Shown: positions 56,262 to 64,000 of the stretch, in pieces
Numbering within the stretch: position 1 is the stretch's first letter
Layout: each line of letters opens with the position of its first letter
DNA from: Hyphomicrobium sp. ghe19
Lineage (GTDB): Bacteria > Pseudomonadota > Alphaproteobacteria > Rhizobiales > Hyphomicrobiaceae
Reading direction: 5' to 3'
Length of the DNA stretch: 64,000 nt
Assembly: GCF_902712875.1 (NCBI RefSeq)
Contig: NZ_LR743509.1
Location: forward strand, 2,928,001 to 2,992,000
Program-made: the position numbers and the translations under genes
Notes under the pieces: generated by a model
Database searches by the model: none
What the model was told of the DNA's origin: nothing
Seen by the model: the letters and a program-made list of their open reading frames with translations, nothing else

Positions 56262-58969
56262 GACGCCTTCTGTTCCCGGCGCCTCCGGCGAATAGCGGCC
56301 TGGGCCGCCGAGAGGCGTGCAATCGGCACGCGATAGGGCGAGCAGGAGATGTAGTCGAGGTCGACCGTCTCGAAGAAGCCGATCGATCTCGGATCGCCGC
56401 CGTGCTCGCCGCAGATGCCGGTCTTGAGATTGGGCTTCGCTGAACGGCCGCGCTCCACCCCGATCTTTACGAGTTCGCCAACTCCCGCCTGATCGATCGA
56501 CACGAACGGATCGATCGCGATCACTTCGTGCTCGAGGTAGTTCGACAGAATGGGCGCCGCGTCGTCGCGCGAGAGGCCGAGCACCGTTTGCGTCATGTCG
56601 TTCGTGCCGAATGAGAAGAAGTCGGCGCCCAGCGGTCCGGCTGCGATGTCTGCCGCGCGCAAAGCTGCGCGGGGCAGCTCGATCATCGTGCCGATATCGT
56701 AGGGTATGGCGATGCCGGATTCCCTTTCGACGGCCTTTGCCGTCTCAGCGATGACTTCGCGCAAAATGTCGAATTCGCGCCGGTAGGCGATGAATGGGAT
56801 CATGACCTCGGGCCGGATCGCCTCGCCCGTTTTCTTCCGGGCGTTGACGGCCGCTTCGAAAATCGCCCGCGTCTGCATTCGCGTGATCTCGGGAAATTTG
56901 ATGCCGAGGCGGCAGCCGCGGAAGCCGAGCATCGGATTGAATTCCTCAAGCTCGGCGACGCGCGCCTTGAGCCGCATGAGATCCATGCCGAGCGCGGCCG
57001 CGACTTGCGCCGCCTCGCGATCCTCGTGGGGCAGGAATTCGTGAAGCGGCGGATCGAGCAGGCGGATCGTCACCGGCAGCCCGGCCATGATCTCGAACAG
57101 TTCCTCGAAGTCGGCGCGCTGAACGGGGAGGAGCTTGTCGAGCGCCTGCTGGCGCCCCTCCTCGTCCTCCGCACAAATCATTTCGCGCACGGCGAGAATG
57201 CGTTTTTCCTCGAAGAACATATGCTCGGTCCGGCAGAGGCCTATGCCTTCCGCGCCGAACGATCTTGCCTGGCGCGCGTCACGCGGCGTGTCGGCGTTGG
57301 TGCGCACCTTCATGCGGCGCGTGGCGTCAGCCCATTCCATGATCGTCGCGAATGTGCCGGAAAGCTGCGGCGGCAGCATCTTCGCCTTGCCCGCGTACAC
57401 GCGGCCCGTGCTGCCGTCGATCGAGATGATGTCGCCGGATTTGAACGTGCGGGCGCCAGCCCGCATGATGCCGGCGTTGGCGTCGATCCTGAGCGTTCCC
57501 GCCCCCGATACGCAGGGCCGCCCCATGCCGCGCGCGACCACTGCCGCGTGACTGGTCATGCCTCCGCGAGCAGTCAGAATGCCAACGGCCGCGTGCATGC
57601 CGTGCACGTCCTCCGGGCTCGTCTCGGAACGGACGAGGATAACATCCCGGCCTTTGGCTTTCAGCGCTTCCGCCATCTCCGAATGGAACACGATCTCCCC
57701 GGAAGCAGCACCGGGCGAGGCCGGCAGGCCTTTCGCAAGCAGATCATGCTCGGCGACCGGATCGATGGCCGGATGCAAGAGCTGATCGAGCTGCGACGGC
57801 TCTATTCTGAGAATGGCTTCATCCTGTGTGATGAGGCCTTCCGCGGCGAGGTCGACTGCGACCTTGAGCGCCGCTTCCGTCGTTCGCTTGCCTGAGCGCG
57901 TCTGCAGAATCCAAAGCTTACCGAGCTGGACGGTGAACTCGACGTCCTGCATGTCGCGATAGTGCTGCTCTAGGCGATCGAAGATCTTTCTCAGCTCGGC
58001 GAACACTTCCGGCATCGCGACTTCAAGCGAAGTCTCGGACGTTTCGCCGTTGCTTTTCTTCGTCAGGGCGTGGGGCGTCCGGATGCCGGCGACGACGTCT
58101 TCGCCCTGCGCGTTGGGAAGATATTCGCCGAAGATTTCCTTCTCGCCGTTCGACGGATTGCGGGTAAAGGCGACGCCGGTCGCGGAGTTGTCGCCGAGGT
58201 TGCCGAAGACCATCGCCTGAACCGTGACGGCGGTTCCCCAGGCGTCAGGAATGTCGTGCAACCGGCGATAGGTCTCGGCGCGCGGATTGTGCCAGGAATC
58301 GAACACGGCAGCGATCGCGCCCCAAAGCTGCTCGCTCGTATCTTGCGGAAATGGCGCGCCGTGCTCGCGCTCGATCGCGGCTTTATAATCCGCGATGATT
58401 TCGTGCCACGCTTCGGCATCGAGGTCCGTATCGGCCGCGAAACCGTTGAGGTTTTTGAAATTCTCGAGAATGTCCTCGAAGGCCCCGTGATCGACGCCAA
58501 GCACGACGTCGCCGTACATCTGGATAAAGCGGCGATAGCTATCGAAGGCGAACCGCGCGTCGCCCGTCAACTGGGCCAGCCCCTCGACCGTCTTGTCGTT
58601 GAGACCGAGGTTCAAAATCGTGTCCATCATGCCCGGCATCGAGGCACGCGACCCTGATCGCACCGAAACGAGGAGCGGACGCTTTTCGTCGCCGAATTTC
58701 GCCGAAACCGTGTTGCCTATGGCTTCCAGCGCCTGCATGACCTCGCCCTTCAGGGCCTCAGGCAGCATGTGGTCTGCGGCAAAGAAGGCTTCGCAAACCT
58801 CGGTCGTAATTGTGAAGCCCGGTGGCACGGGCAAGTCCAGGGATGCCATCTCGGCAAGATTGGCGCCCTTTCCGCCCAGTAGTTCGGCCATGCTGGCGCT
58901 GCCCTCGGCCCTACCCGGCACAAAGGCATAAACCCATTTCTTTTTGCTGTCGGCGTTCGGCTGTGCCAT
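56258..58969 (-). CDS. ppdK: Pyruvate, phosphate dikinase
   Basis: PPDK interconverts pyruvate, ATP and phosphate with phosphoenolpyruvate, AMP and pyrophosphate. The N-terminal nucleotide-binding part starts KKKWVYAF…LGGKGANLAEMASL. The phospho-histidine motif is GGMTSHAAVVARGMG near residue 460, and the C-terminal PEP/pyruvate barrel carries the MGFRGCRLG-like LGFRGCRLGI, GTNDMTQTVLG and CGEHGGDP. GGAGGT lies before ATG 58969; length 903 aa is normal. It could serve PEP supply for gluconeogenesis or assimilation of C1/C2 carbon. Confidence 0.95.
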   Translation of the reverse strand: MAQPNADSKKKWVYAFVPGRAEGSASMAELLGGKGANLAEMASLDLPVPPGFTITTEVCEAFFAADHMLPEALKGEVMQALEAIGNTVSAKFGDEKRPLLVSVRSGSRASMPGMMDTILNLGLNDKTVEGLAQLTGDARFAFDSYRRFIQMYGDVVLGVDHGAFEDILENFKNLNGFAADTDLDAEAWHEIIADYKAAIEREHGAPFPQDTSEQLWGAIAAVFDSWHNPRAETYRRLHDIPDAWGTAVTVQAMVFGNLGDNSATGVAFTRNPSNGEKEIFGEYLPNAQGEDVVAGIRTPHALTKKSNGETSETSLEVAMPEVFAELRKIFDRLEQHYRDMQDVEFTVQLGKLWILQTRSGKRTTEAALKVAVDLAAEGLITQDEAILRIEPSQLDQLLHPAIDPVAEHDLLAKGLPASPGAASGEIVFHSEMAEALKAKGRDVILVRSETSPEDVHGMHAAVGILTARGGMTSHAAVVARGMGRPCVSGAGTLRIDANAGIMRAGARTFKSGDIISIDGSTGRVYAGKAKMLPPQLSGTFATIMEWADATRRMKVRTNADTPRDARQARSFGAEGIGLCRTEHMFFEEKRILAVREMICAEDEEGRQQALDKLLPVQRADFEELFEIMAGLPVTIRLLDPPLHEFLPHEDREAAQVAAALGMDLMRLKARVAELEEFNPMLGFRGCRLGIKFPEITRMQTRAIFEAAVNARKKTGEAIRPEVMIPFIAYRREFDILREVIAETAKAVERESGIAIPYDIGTMIELPRAALRAADIAAGPLGADFFSFGTNDMTQTVLGLSRDDAAPILSNYLEHEVIAIDPFVSIDQAGVGELVKIGVERGRSAKPNLKTGICGEHGGDPRSIGFFETVDLDYISCSPYRVPIARLSAAQAAIRRRRREQKAS

Positions 58970-59119
58970 CAGACCTCCAATGCGGTCTTCTTGCCGCCTA
59001 TCATTCTCGTCAGGACTGACCGGCGCAGGGAGAGGTGGCATAGCAAATGAGACCCGCTATTCCTAGCTTCGGAACCAAGCTCCCCCGCCGCAGGCCAGCA
59101 ACCCGGAAAGTCTAGCACG

Positions 59120-60526
59120 ATGAGCACGCTCGAAACCGTTCTCGATACCCTCGGCCAATCGAAGTCGGCGGGGCTGGATCGATTGTTCGAACTTTTGCGC
59201 ATCGATAGCGTATCGACCGACCCGGCGTATAAGGCCAGTTGCGTCAAAGCCGCGGAATGGTGCGCGGCGACGCTTCGAGACATCGGGTTCGCCGAGGCCA
59301 AGGTTGTGCCGACAAGCGGCCATCCGATGGTGGTGGCCCATGATCGGCTAAATCGCGATCCGAATATGCCGCATGTCCTCTTCTACGGGCATTATGACGT
59401 ACAGCCGCCGGATCCGCTGGATCTCTGGAAGACGCCGCCATTCGAGCCGCGCATCGCGAATGAGCCGGGCAACGGCGATGTGATCGTCGCTCGCGGCGCC
59501 GAAGACAACAAAGGCCAGCTGATGACCTTCTTCGAGGCGGCAAGGGCCTGGAAAAAGGTTGCGGGCGATCTACCGATCGCTGTTTCGGTGCTGATCGAGG
59601 GGGAGGAAGAGTGTGGTTCGCCGTCTCTCCCGGACTTTCTGGCCAAGTATGGCGACGAACTCAAAGCCGATCTCGTGCTCGTTTGTGACACCGGCCAATG
59701 GGACAAGGATACGCCCGCCATCACGACGATGCTGCGTGGCCTCGCCGGCGACGAACTCGTCATTACCGGCCCGACGCGCGACCTCCACTCGGGCATCTAC
59801 GGCGGGCCGGTCGCGAACCCCATTCGCGTGCTCGCCAAGGTCATGGCAGCCCTGCACGACGAGACCGGCAGGATAGCCGTTCCCGGCTTTTATGACGGCG
59901 TCAAGGAGCCGACGGCCGAACAGCTCGCGCAGTGGCAGTCGCTGAATGTCAGAGCCGATACGTTTCTGGGATCGGTCGGGCTCAACGTTCCCGCGGGCGA
60001 AAAAGGCCGCTCCGTCATCGAGCAGCTCTGGTCGAGGCCGACGCTCGAGTTCAACGGCGTGACTGGTGGATACCAGGGCGCCGGCACAAAAACCGTCATT
60101 CCGGCAAAGGCATCGGTGAAGATCACCTGCCGGCTCGTTCCCGGCCAAAATCCCGATCACGTGATGAAGGCCATTCACGACTACGTCGAGAAACTTATTC
60201 CGGCCGATTGCAAGGCGACGTGGCTCGGCCATCGGGGCGGGTCGGGCGCGATCATGTTCGACACCAGCGATCCATCGATGCGTGCGGCCGCCAAGGCGCT
60301 CGAAGAGGAATGGGGAAAGCCTGCCGTGCTGATGGGAAGCGGCGCGTCCATTCCCATCGTCTCGTCGTTCCGCGACGCCCTCGGCATGGATAGCCTGCTG
60401 ATCGGGTTCGGCCTCGACGACGACCGCATTCATTCGCCGAACGAAAAGTACAACGTGCGAAGCTTCGAGAAGGGCGCCCGGAGCTGGGTGCGCATTCTTG
60501 CGGCGCTCGCAAAGCAATCCGCGTAG
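59120..60526 (+). CDS. M20-family metallopeptidase
   Basis: This is a zinc-dependent exopeptidase of the M20 family (dipeptidase/ArgE/DapE-like). The metal site is in [22 protein letters not shown] and [12 protein letters not shown]. The dimerisation domain follows ([21 protein letters not shown]), and the C-terminal [10 protein letters not shown] is present. Length (468 aa) matches M20 dipeptidases with a lid domain. The substrate is unknown. Confidence 0.88.
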   Translation: MSTLETVLDTLGQSKSAGLDRLFELLRIDSVSTDPAYKASCVKAAEWCAATLRDIGFAEAKVVPTSGHPMVVAHDRLNRDPNMPHVLFYGHYDVQPPDPLDLWKTPPFEPRIANEPGNGDVIVARGAEDNKGQLMTFFEAARAWKKVAGDLPIAVSVLIEGEEECGSPSLPDFLAKYGDELKADLVLVCDTGQWDKDTPAITTMLRGLAGDELVITGPTRDLHSGIYGGPVANPIRVLAKVMAALHDETGRIAVPGFYDGVKEPTAEQLAQWQSLNVRADTFLGSVGLNVPAGEKGRSVIEQLWSRPTLEFNGVTGGYQGAGTKTVIPAKASVKITCRLVPGQNPDHVMKAIHDYVEKLIPADCKATWLGHRGGSGAIMFDTSDPSMRAAAKALEEEWGKPAVLMGSGASIPIVSSFRDALGMDSLLIGFGLDDDRIHSPNEKYNVRSFEKGARSWVRILAALAKQSA

Positions 60527-60583
60527 GCTGCGGCGCTATTCGCCGTGGCGCGACTTCGCACCTAACCCGACCGGGACGATGAA

Positions 60584-61567
60584 ATGCTGAGACCGCATAT
60601 CCTTCTCACGATTTTGGTCTTCGCGCTGCTCGGCGTGTACATCGCGCACTTCGTCGTCGAGCAACGAACGGCCCTGTCACCTGGCAATGTGACGACCGGG
60701 AACACGGGGGCTGGCAGCGGCTCGAGCGGATCAAACTCGAACGGATCAAACAGGCGCGCCGACAACGGAGATTACGGCTCGCGTTCCAACGACAACGGTT
60801 CGGACAACGGTTACGGCGGCTATGGCCGAAACGTGCCGGGCGAATTCGATTATTACGCGCTCGTTCTGTCGTGGAGCCCGACCTACTGCGCCGGAGAGGG
60901 CCGCGACCGGGACGACGACACGCAGTGCAATCGCCGCGACGGCCGCCGCTACTCGTTCGTTCTCCACGGCCTCTGGCCGCAATATGAAAACGGCTACCCG
61001 TCGAATTGCCGATTGCCGCGACGCCCGTTCGTGCCCGACCCTGTCATCTCCAGCATGCTCGACGTCATGCCGAGCCGCGGACTCGTGATCCACGAGTACC
61101 GGACGCATGGGACGTGCTCGGGGATGGACCCAGCGCAGTACTTCGCGACGGCACATCGGCTGTTCGACACCATCAACATTCCCGACCGTTTTCGAAATCC
61201 ATTCGAGTCGCAGATCGTATCTGCCGCCGACGTGGAGCGGGAGTTCCTGCGGGCGAACCCGCAGTTTCGGCCGGATATGATCGCCGTCGTTTGCGGTGGC
61301 GCAGGCGCAAGTCTGAGGGAAGTCCGGTTCTGCCTGTCGAAAGACGGTAAGCCGCGCGCGTGCGGCCAGAATGAAACGCGGCGCAAGCTCTGCACGGCCA
61401 ACCAGGTTTTCATTCCTCCGGCACGTTCGGCGGCTGAGACCATGCCGGGCAGTCAGCCGTCGGGCCAGCGGTCGGGATCCGCGAACGGAAGTCCGGCTGC
61501 GACCGACCGATCGTCGCCGCTTCCGGGGCCGCGAATGGATTACGACTACGGCCGCCACGCCCAGTGA
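60584..61567 (+). CDS. Secreted ribonuclease T2 family protein
   Basis: This acid-type endoribonuclease of the T2 family is probably exported. The N-terminus has a membrane/signal helix (LLTILVFALLGVYIAHFV). A low-complexity Gly/Ser/Asn/Asp linker spans residues ~35–80, and the catalytic domain has both histidine motifs: FVLHGLWPQ (CAS I) and HEYRTHGTC (CAS II). Several cysteines suggest disulfides. A disordered C-tail follows. It may scavenge RNA for phosphate or nucleosides. Confidence 0.85.
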   Translation: MLRPHILLTILVFALLGVYIAHFVVEQRTALSPGNVTTGNTGAGSGSSGSNSNGSNRRADNGDYGSRSNDNGSDNGYGGYGRNVPGEFDYYALVLSWSPTYCAGEGRDRDDDTQCNRRDGRRYSFVLHGLWPQYENGYPSNCRLPRRPFVPDPVISSMLDVMPSRGLVIHEYRTHGTCSGMDPAQYFATAHRLFDTINIPDRFRNPFESQIVSAADVEREFLRANPQFRPDMIAVVCGGAGASLREVRFCLSKDGKPRACGQNETRRKLCTANQVFIPPARSAAETMPGSQPSGQRSGSANGSPAATDRSSPLPGPRMDYDYGRHAQ

Positions 61568-61647
61568 GACCGCACAGCGAAGCTCTATAGAGCAACGGCC
61601 GCCCAGTAACCGCGGACTGAGGTCTCTTCCGGTATCGAAATCCGCGA

Positions 61648-62403
61648 TCAGGCCACTCGCCGGGCACGCTCGGGGCGCCATGACCGCGGCGCGTCCGCAA
61701 TCCAGCCGACGCCGCGGGGATGCTTGAAACCCTCCAGCGTCATCGGATTGAGGCTCCACCCAGCGGCGACAGCAAACACGTTCTCCTCGGTCGGATGCAG
61801 CACCAGCTGTCCGCCGACATCACCGTGGCGCTCCGTGATCCCCCTGATCTCGACGTAGGACAGGCCGAGCTGCCGCTCCTCAGGAGTCGGCTTACCCAAA
61901 TCCCAGACGATGCCTGCCTCGCCTATTGCGAACGCTCTTTTGGGACGTCCCTTGTCCGCGCGCGCCCACGCGTAGAAATCGATGATCGGGAAGGACGCGA
62001 AGTACTGGACGTTGCGAAACTGTTTTCCGAGATGCTTCAGCAGCGGCGTCATCTTGTCGATGAACGGAGACCCGGCCGGTACCGGCAGCGCTTCACCTGC
62101 GACGATCGTCCAGCCCCGAACAGGGGGCGAAATGAAGAGAAGTCCGGCCGAGACTTCGGGGTCATAAATCGCGCCGATACCGGAATCCCAGTTCGCGGGA
62201 CGCAGGCCGGTCAATCCCAGCGCGGCAGCCACGGCGTCACTGTCGTCCGTTTGGATGGCAAGCCAAGCCATGTCGCGGCCGAATGCGCGCGGTTGGTCAG
62301 GCGCATTCGCCAGCCGGACGTGGTGCGTCAGGAAACGCGGCACCAAGACCTTGCCGGCGATCACCGTGGTCAGGATTACGAGCGCGAAGACCGATATGAG
62401 CAC
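61648..62403 (-). CDS. Signal-anchored protein of unknown function
   Basis: This 251-residue protein has one N-terminal hydrophobic segment (LISVFALVILTTVIAGKVLV). The rest is a soluble domain rich in W, G and P: LGLTGLRPANWDSGIGAIYDPEVSAGLLFISPPVRGWTIVAGEALP and FASFPIIDFYAWARADKGRPKRAFAIGEAG. I recognise no family. It may face the periplasm. Confidence 0.6.
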   Translation of the reverse strand: MLISVFALVILTTVIAGKVLVPRFLTHHVRLANAPDQPRAFGRDMAWLAIQTDDSDAVAAALGLTGLRPANWDSGIGAIYDPEVSAGLLFISPPVRGWTIVAGEALPVPAGSPFIDKMTPLLKHLGKQFRNVQYFASFPIIDFYAWARADKGRPKRAFAIGEAGIVWDLGKPTPEERQLGLSYVEIRGITERHGDVGGQLVLHPTEENVFAVAAGWSLNPMTLEGFKHPRGVGWIADAPRSWRPERARRVA

Positions 62404-62612
62404 GGATTGAGCCGCAGATTACCAGGGAACCCTCGCATCAATCTCTGGCGTGAGTTGCGGAATTTCTCAAGTAAGGGCGTCAAGGCCGTTGGTGAAAACT
62501 TGAGGGTATGGCGACGCGCACTGCTCGCGTTCCGCGCGCCGGCCGGAGAGTTTTGGTGATGCTCGGCGACTCGCGTTCCGCGAGCCGGCCGCCAAGCATA
62601 AACATCCGAAGC

Positions 62613-62640
62613 AAAAAACCGGGGCCCGCACAGGCCCCGG
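62613..62640 (-). terminator. Minus-strand terminator of the porin gene
   Basis: An 8-bp stem CCGGGGCC/GGCCCCGG (62619–62626 with 62633–62640) has a 6-nt loop. On the minus strand it is followed by TTTTTT. It ends the transcript of the TorF-type gene. Confidence 0.9.
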
Positions 62641-62671
62641 CTCAATACAGCGACGGGATTAGAATGTCTGC

Positions 62672-63499
62672 TTATGGTAGGTTTACGCCAGCCTGGAACA
62701 CGAAACGGGCATCGGCATAACCGTTCGGGTCGTCCTGCTTGCTGATGCTCGTATCCCAGTACCGGAAGTCCATGAAGTACTTGTCTACGGTCAGCTTCAC
62801 GCCCGCATTCCAGTAGGTGTAGGCGTCTGTGCCGGGATTGCAGGTGCCGCCGAACTCTCTGGTGCAATAGGCATCGAAGGTGCCGGCTCTATCTGCATTG
62901 GTGTAACCGACCGCACCACTGATCGTCGGCGTAAATATGCCGAAGGCAGGAAGCGTGTAAGCCGCGTCGAATTCTCCCGTTTCCGTTGTCGGCGAGGCGA
63001 AGCCGACATCAGGCGTGACGTAACCAACGGCGGTCAGGCTCAGGTTCGTGATGGGCGTAATGGTCGCCGCAATTTTGAACTCGACATAGTCCGTGCCGGC
63101 GTCCGTCGGGTTGATCTGCGTGGCTTGGTGGCTTGGGTTCGTGTAGTACAACACTCCCAAATCCCAGCTGATCGGCCCGGTTACAGGCCTAACACCCGCA
63201 TACACGTCCAATTCCCATGGATTGCCGAGACCATCGTTGACGTTCGATCCCCAGAAATCGAGGTACCAAGTGAGGCTAGGCGTTCCGTAGGTAAACTCGA
63301 TGAACGGCTGGAAAGCCGGATCGTTATTCGTCAGCGAGATACCACGGAAGATATAGTCGCTCGTGCCCGTGATGGTGATCGAGTAGCCGAACTTCCGTTC
63401 GCCGTCCGCCGCATCGTCGGCAAGTGCCGCCGAGGACATGCCAAGCACAGCAATCGCTGCGAAACCGGCCGCCCCCAAGAAACCTTTGATATTCGTCAT
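62672..63499 (-). CDS. TorF-type putative outer-membrane porin
   Basis: This 275-residue protein has a signal peptide (GFLGAAGFAAIAVLGMSSAALA|D). A beta-barrel-like body of alternating hydrophobic strands resembles the TorF/Gcw_chp putative porin family (GYSITITGTSDYIFRGISLTNNDPAFQPFIEFTYG near the mature N-terminus, KYFMDFRYWDTSISK near the end). The start at 63499 has GGGGG upstream. It probably allows passage of small solutes across the outer membrane. Confidence 0.8.
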   Translation of the reverse strand: MTNIKGFLGAAGFAAIAVLGMSSAALADDAADGERKFGYSITITGTSDYIFRGISLTNNDPAFQPFIEFTYGTPSLTWYLDFWGSNVNDGLGNPWELDVYAGVRPVTGPISWDLGVLYYTNPSHQATQINPTDAGTDYVEFKIAATITPITNLSLTAVGYVTPDVGFASPTTETGEFDAAYTLPAFGIFTPTISGAVGYTNADRAGTFDAYCTREFGGTCNPGTDAYTYWNAGVKLTVDKYFMDFRYWDTSISKQDDPNGYADARFVFQAGVNLP

Positions 63500-63887
63500 A
63501 AGACAACCCCCGTCCCAGATCTGCGGCTCGCAAAACCCGCTCAATGCGGACAACGCGACTCTCAACCGCTCCGACGTAAGGAAAACTTTTTCGGTCTGTC
63601 CACACAAGTCATTACACGCAGCATATTGCGACTTATGCTGACGATGTAACCGTCGGGCCACTCTGCTGCGATAAGAAGCCGGCGTCCTGCAGATATGCAT
63701 TGAATTTGAGCAGCGAAACTCTTCGGTAAAGTGTGGCCGACGGTAATGTGCTGAAAAGGGTGGCAACTCAAGGTGCGGGGTTTTAGCTCGGGTCGGCGCC
63801 GGGATTCGGTCTCGTAGCCGTGTTAGGCATGATGTGCTCGCTAAGTTACTATTCCGGACCTGCCTCCCCCCTGATTAAACAGAGATC
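63500..63887. other. Intergenic region between porin and SDR genes
   Basis: About 390 bp separate the two divergent starts. I see no ORF with a ribosome site and no hairpin I can name, only presumed promoter regions for both genes. Confidence 0.5.
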
Positions 63888-64000
63888 ATGAACCAGCCTC
63901 AGAACGACTTTCCGACCGCTCTCATCACCGGGGCCGCGCGCCGAATCGGCCGGGCGCTTGCCTTGGATCTCGCGAGCGACGGCTGGACCGTCGCCATCCA
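63888..64000 (+). CDS. Short-chain dehydrogenase, N-terminal part
   Basis: A gene starting at ATG 63888 encodes ALITGAARRIGRALALDLA, the NADP-binding motif of short-chain dehydrogenases, with a GAARRIGRA form typical of pteridine/dihydromonapterin reductases. The window ends after 37 codons, so the substrate cannot be judged. Confidence 0.75.
   Translation, partial: MNQPQNDFPTALITGAARRIGRALALDLASDGWTVAI

Noticed and set aside
1..64000. CRISPR array, prophage or insertion sequence
   Set aside because: No regularly spaced repeats, integrase, transposase or phage structural genes were found.

Overview
The window is a GC-rich, gene-dense chromosomal segment that looks alphaproteobacterial and most likely Hyphomicrobiales (Rhizobiales), possibly Hyphomicrobium-like. 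Supporting signs are the gene orders fabI–phosphatase–aroC and tlyA–(…)–dxs–xseB–histone-deacetylase-like, hopanoid side-chain genes, a NadQ/NrtR-type regulator beside nadABC, a TIGR02301 protein, a TorF-type porin and a selenocysteine-dependent respiratory formate dehydrogenase. No plasmid, phage, transposase or CRISPR signal was seen. The genus is an inference.

Region 1 (1–10872) is a formate dehydrogenase/selenocysteine island. It holds the 3' part of the formate dehydrogenase alpha gene, then fdoH, fdoI and fdhE. A DUF318/ArsP-like permease lies on the opposite strand. selD follows, then a minus-strand set selA–selB–selC (tRNA-Sec) preceded by a cytosolic DsbA-like protein. The selB reading frame runs through the whole tRNA-Sec gene. 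Region 2 (11041–15534) is a minus-strand operon of a flippase-like membrane protein, an HpnI-like glycosyltransferase, an HpnK-like deacetylase and an FAD oxidoreductase, probably acting on hopanoids or another glycolipid. Region 3 (15731–19286) holds tRNA-Leu(UAG), a 3-mercaptopyruvate sulfurtransferase, a periplasmic glucan protein and a Cys-type glutathione peroxidase.

Region 4 (19491–25012) has a small secreted protein and a DevBCA/MacB-like exporter whose adaptor gene is separated from its permease and ATPase genes by three small genes. Region 5 (25188–31110) has fabI, a phosphatase, aroC, a sirtuin that seems to start at AUC, and two RNA methyltransferases. A roughly 700-bp gene-poor gap (26654–27348) carries a palindromic repeat and a minus-strand terminator behind a tiny ORF. 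Region 6 (31188–38993) has DUF4399 and DoxX proteins, dxs, xseB, a histone-deacetylase-like hydrolase, and an SDR/enoyl-CoA hydratase/acyl-CoA dehydrogenase set.

Region 7 (39075–50940) has tRNA threonylcarbamoylation, an acyltransferase, a Clp_N/coiled-coil protein, an SRAP peptidase with a TTG start, a LysE exporter, an L,D-transpeptidase, dihydroorotase, a YgfZ-like protein, a DNA glycosylase and an HD hydrolase. Region 8 (51050–55943) is the de novo NAD module: a regulator, two matching inverted repeats, then nadA–nadB–nadC. Region 9 (56037–64000) has pyruvate phosphate dikinase, an M20 peptidase, a T2 ribonuclease, a putative TorF porin and the start of an SDR gene cut by the window edge.
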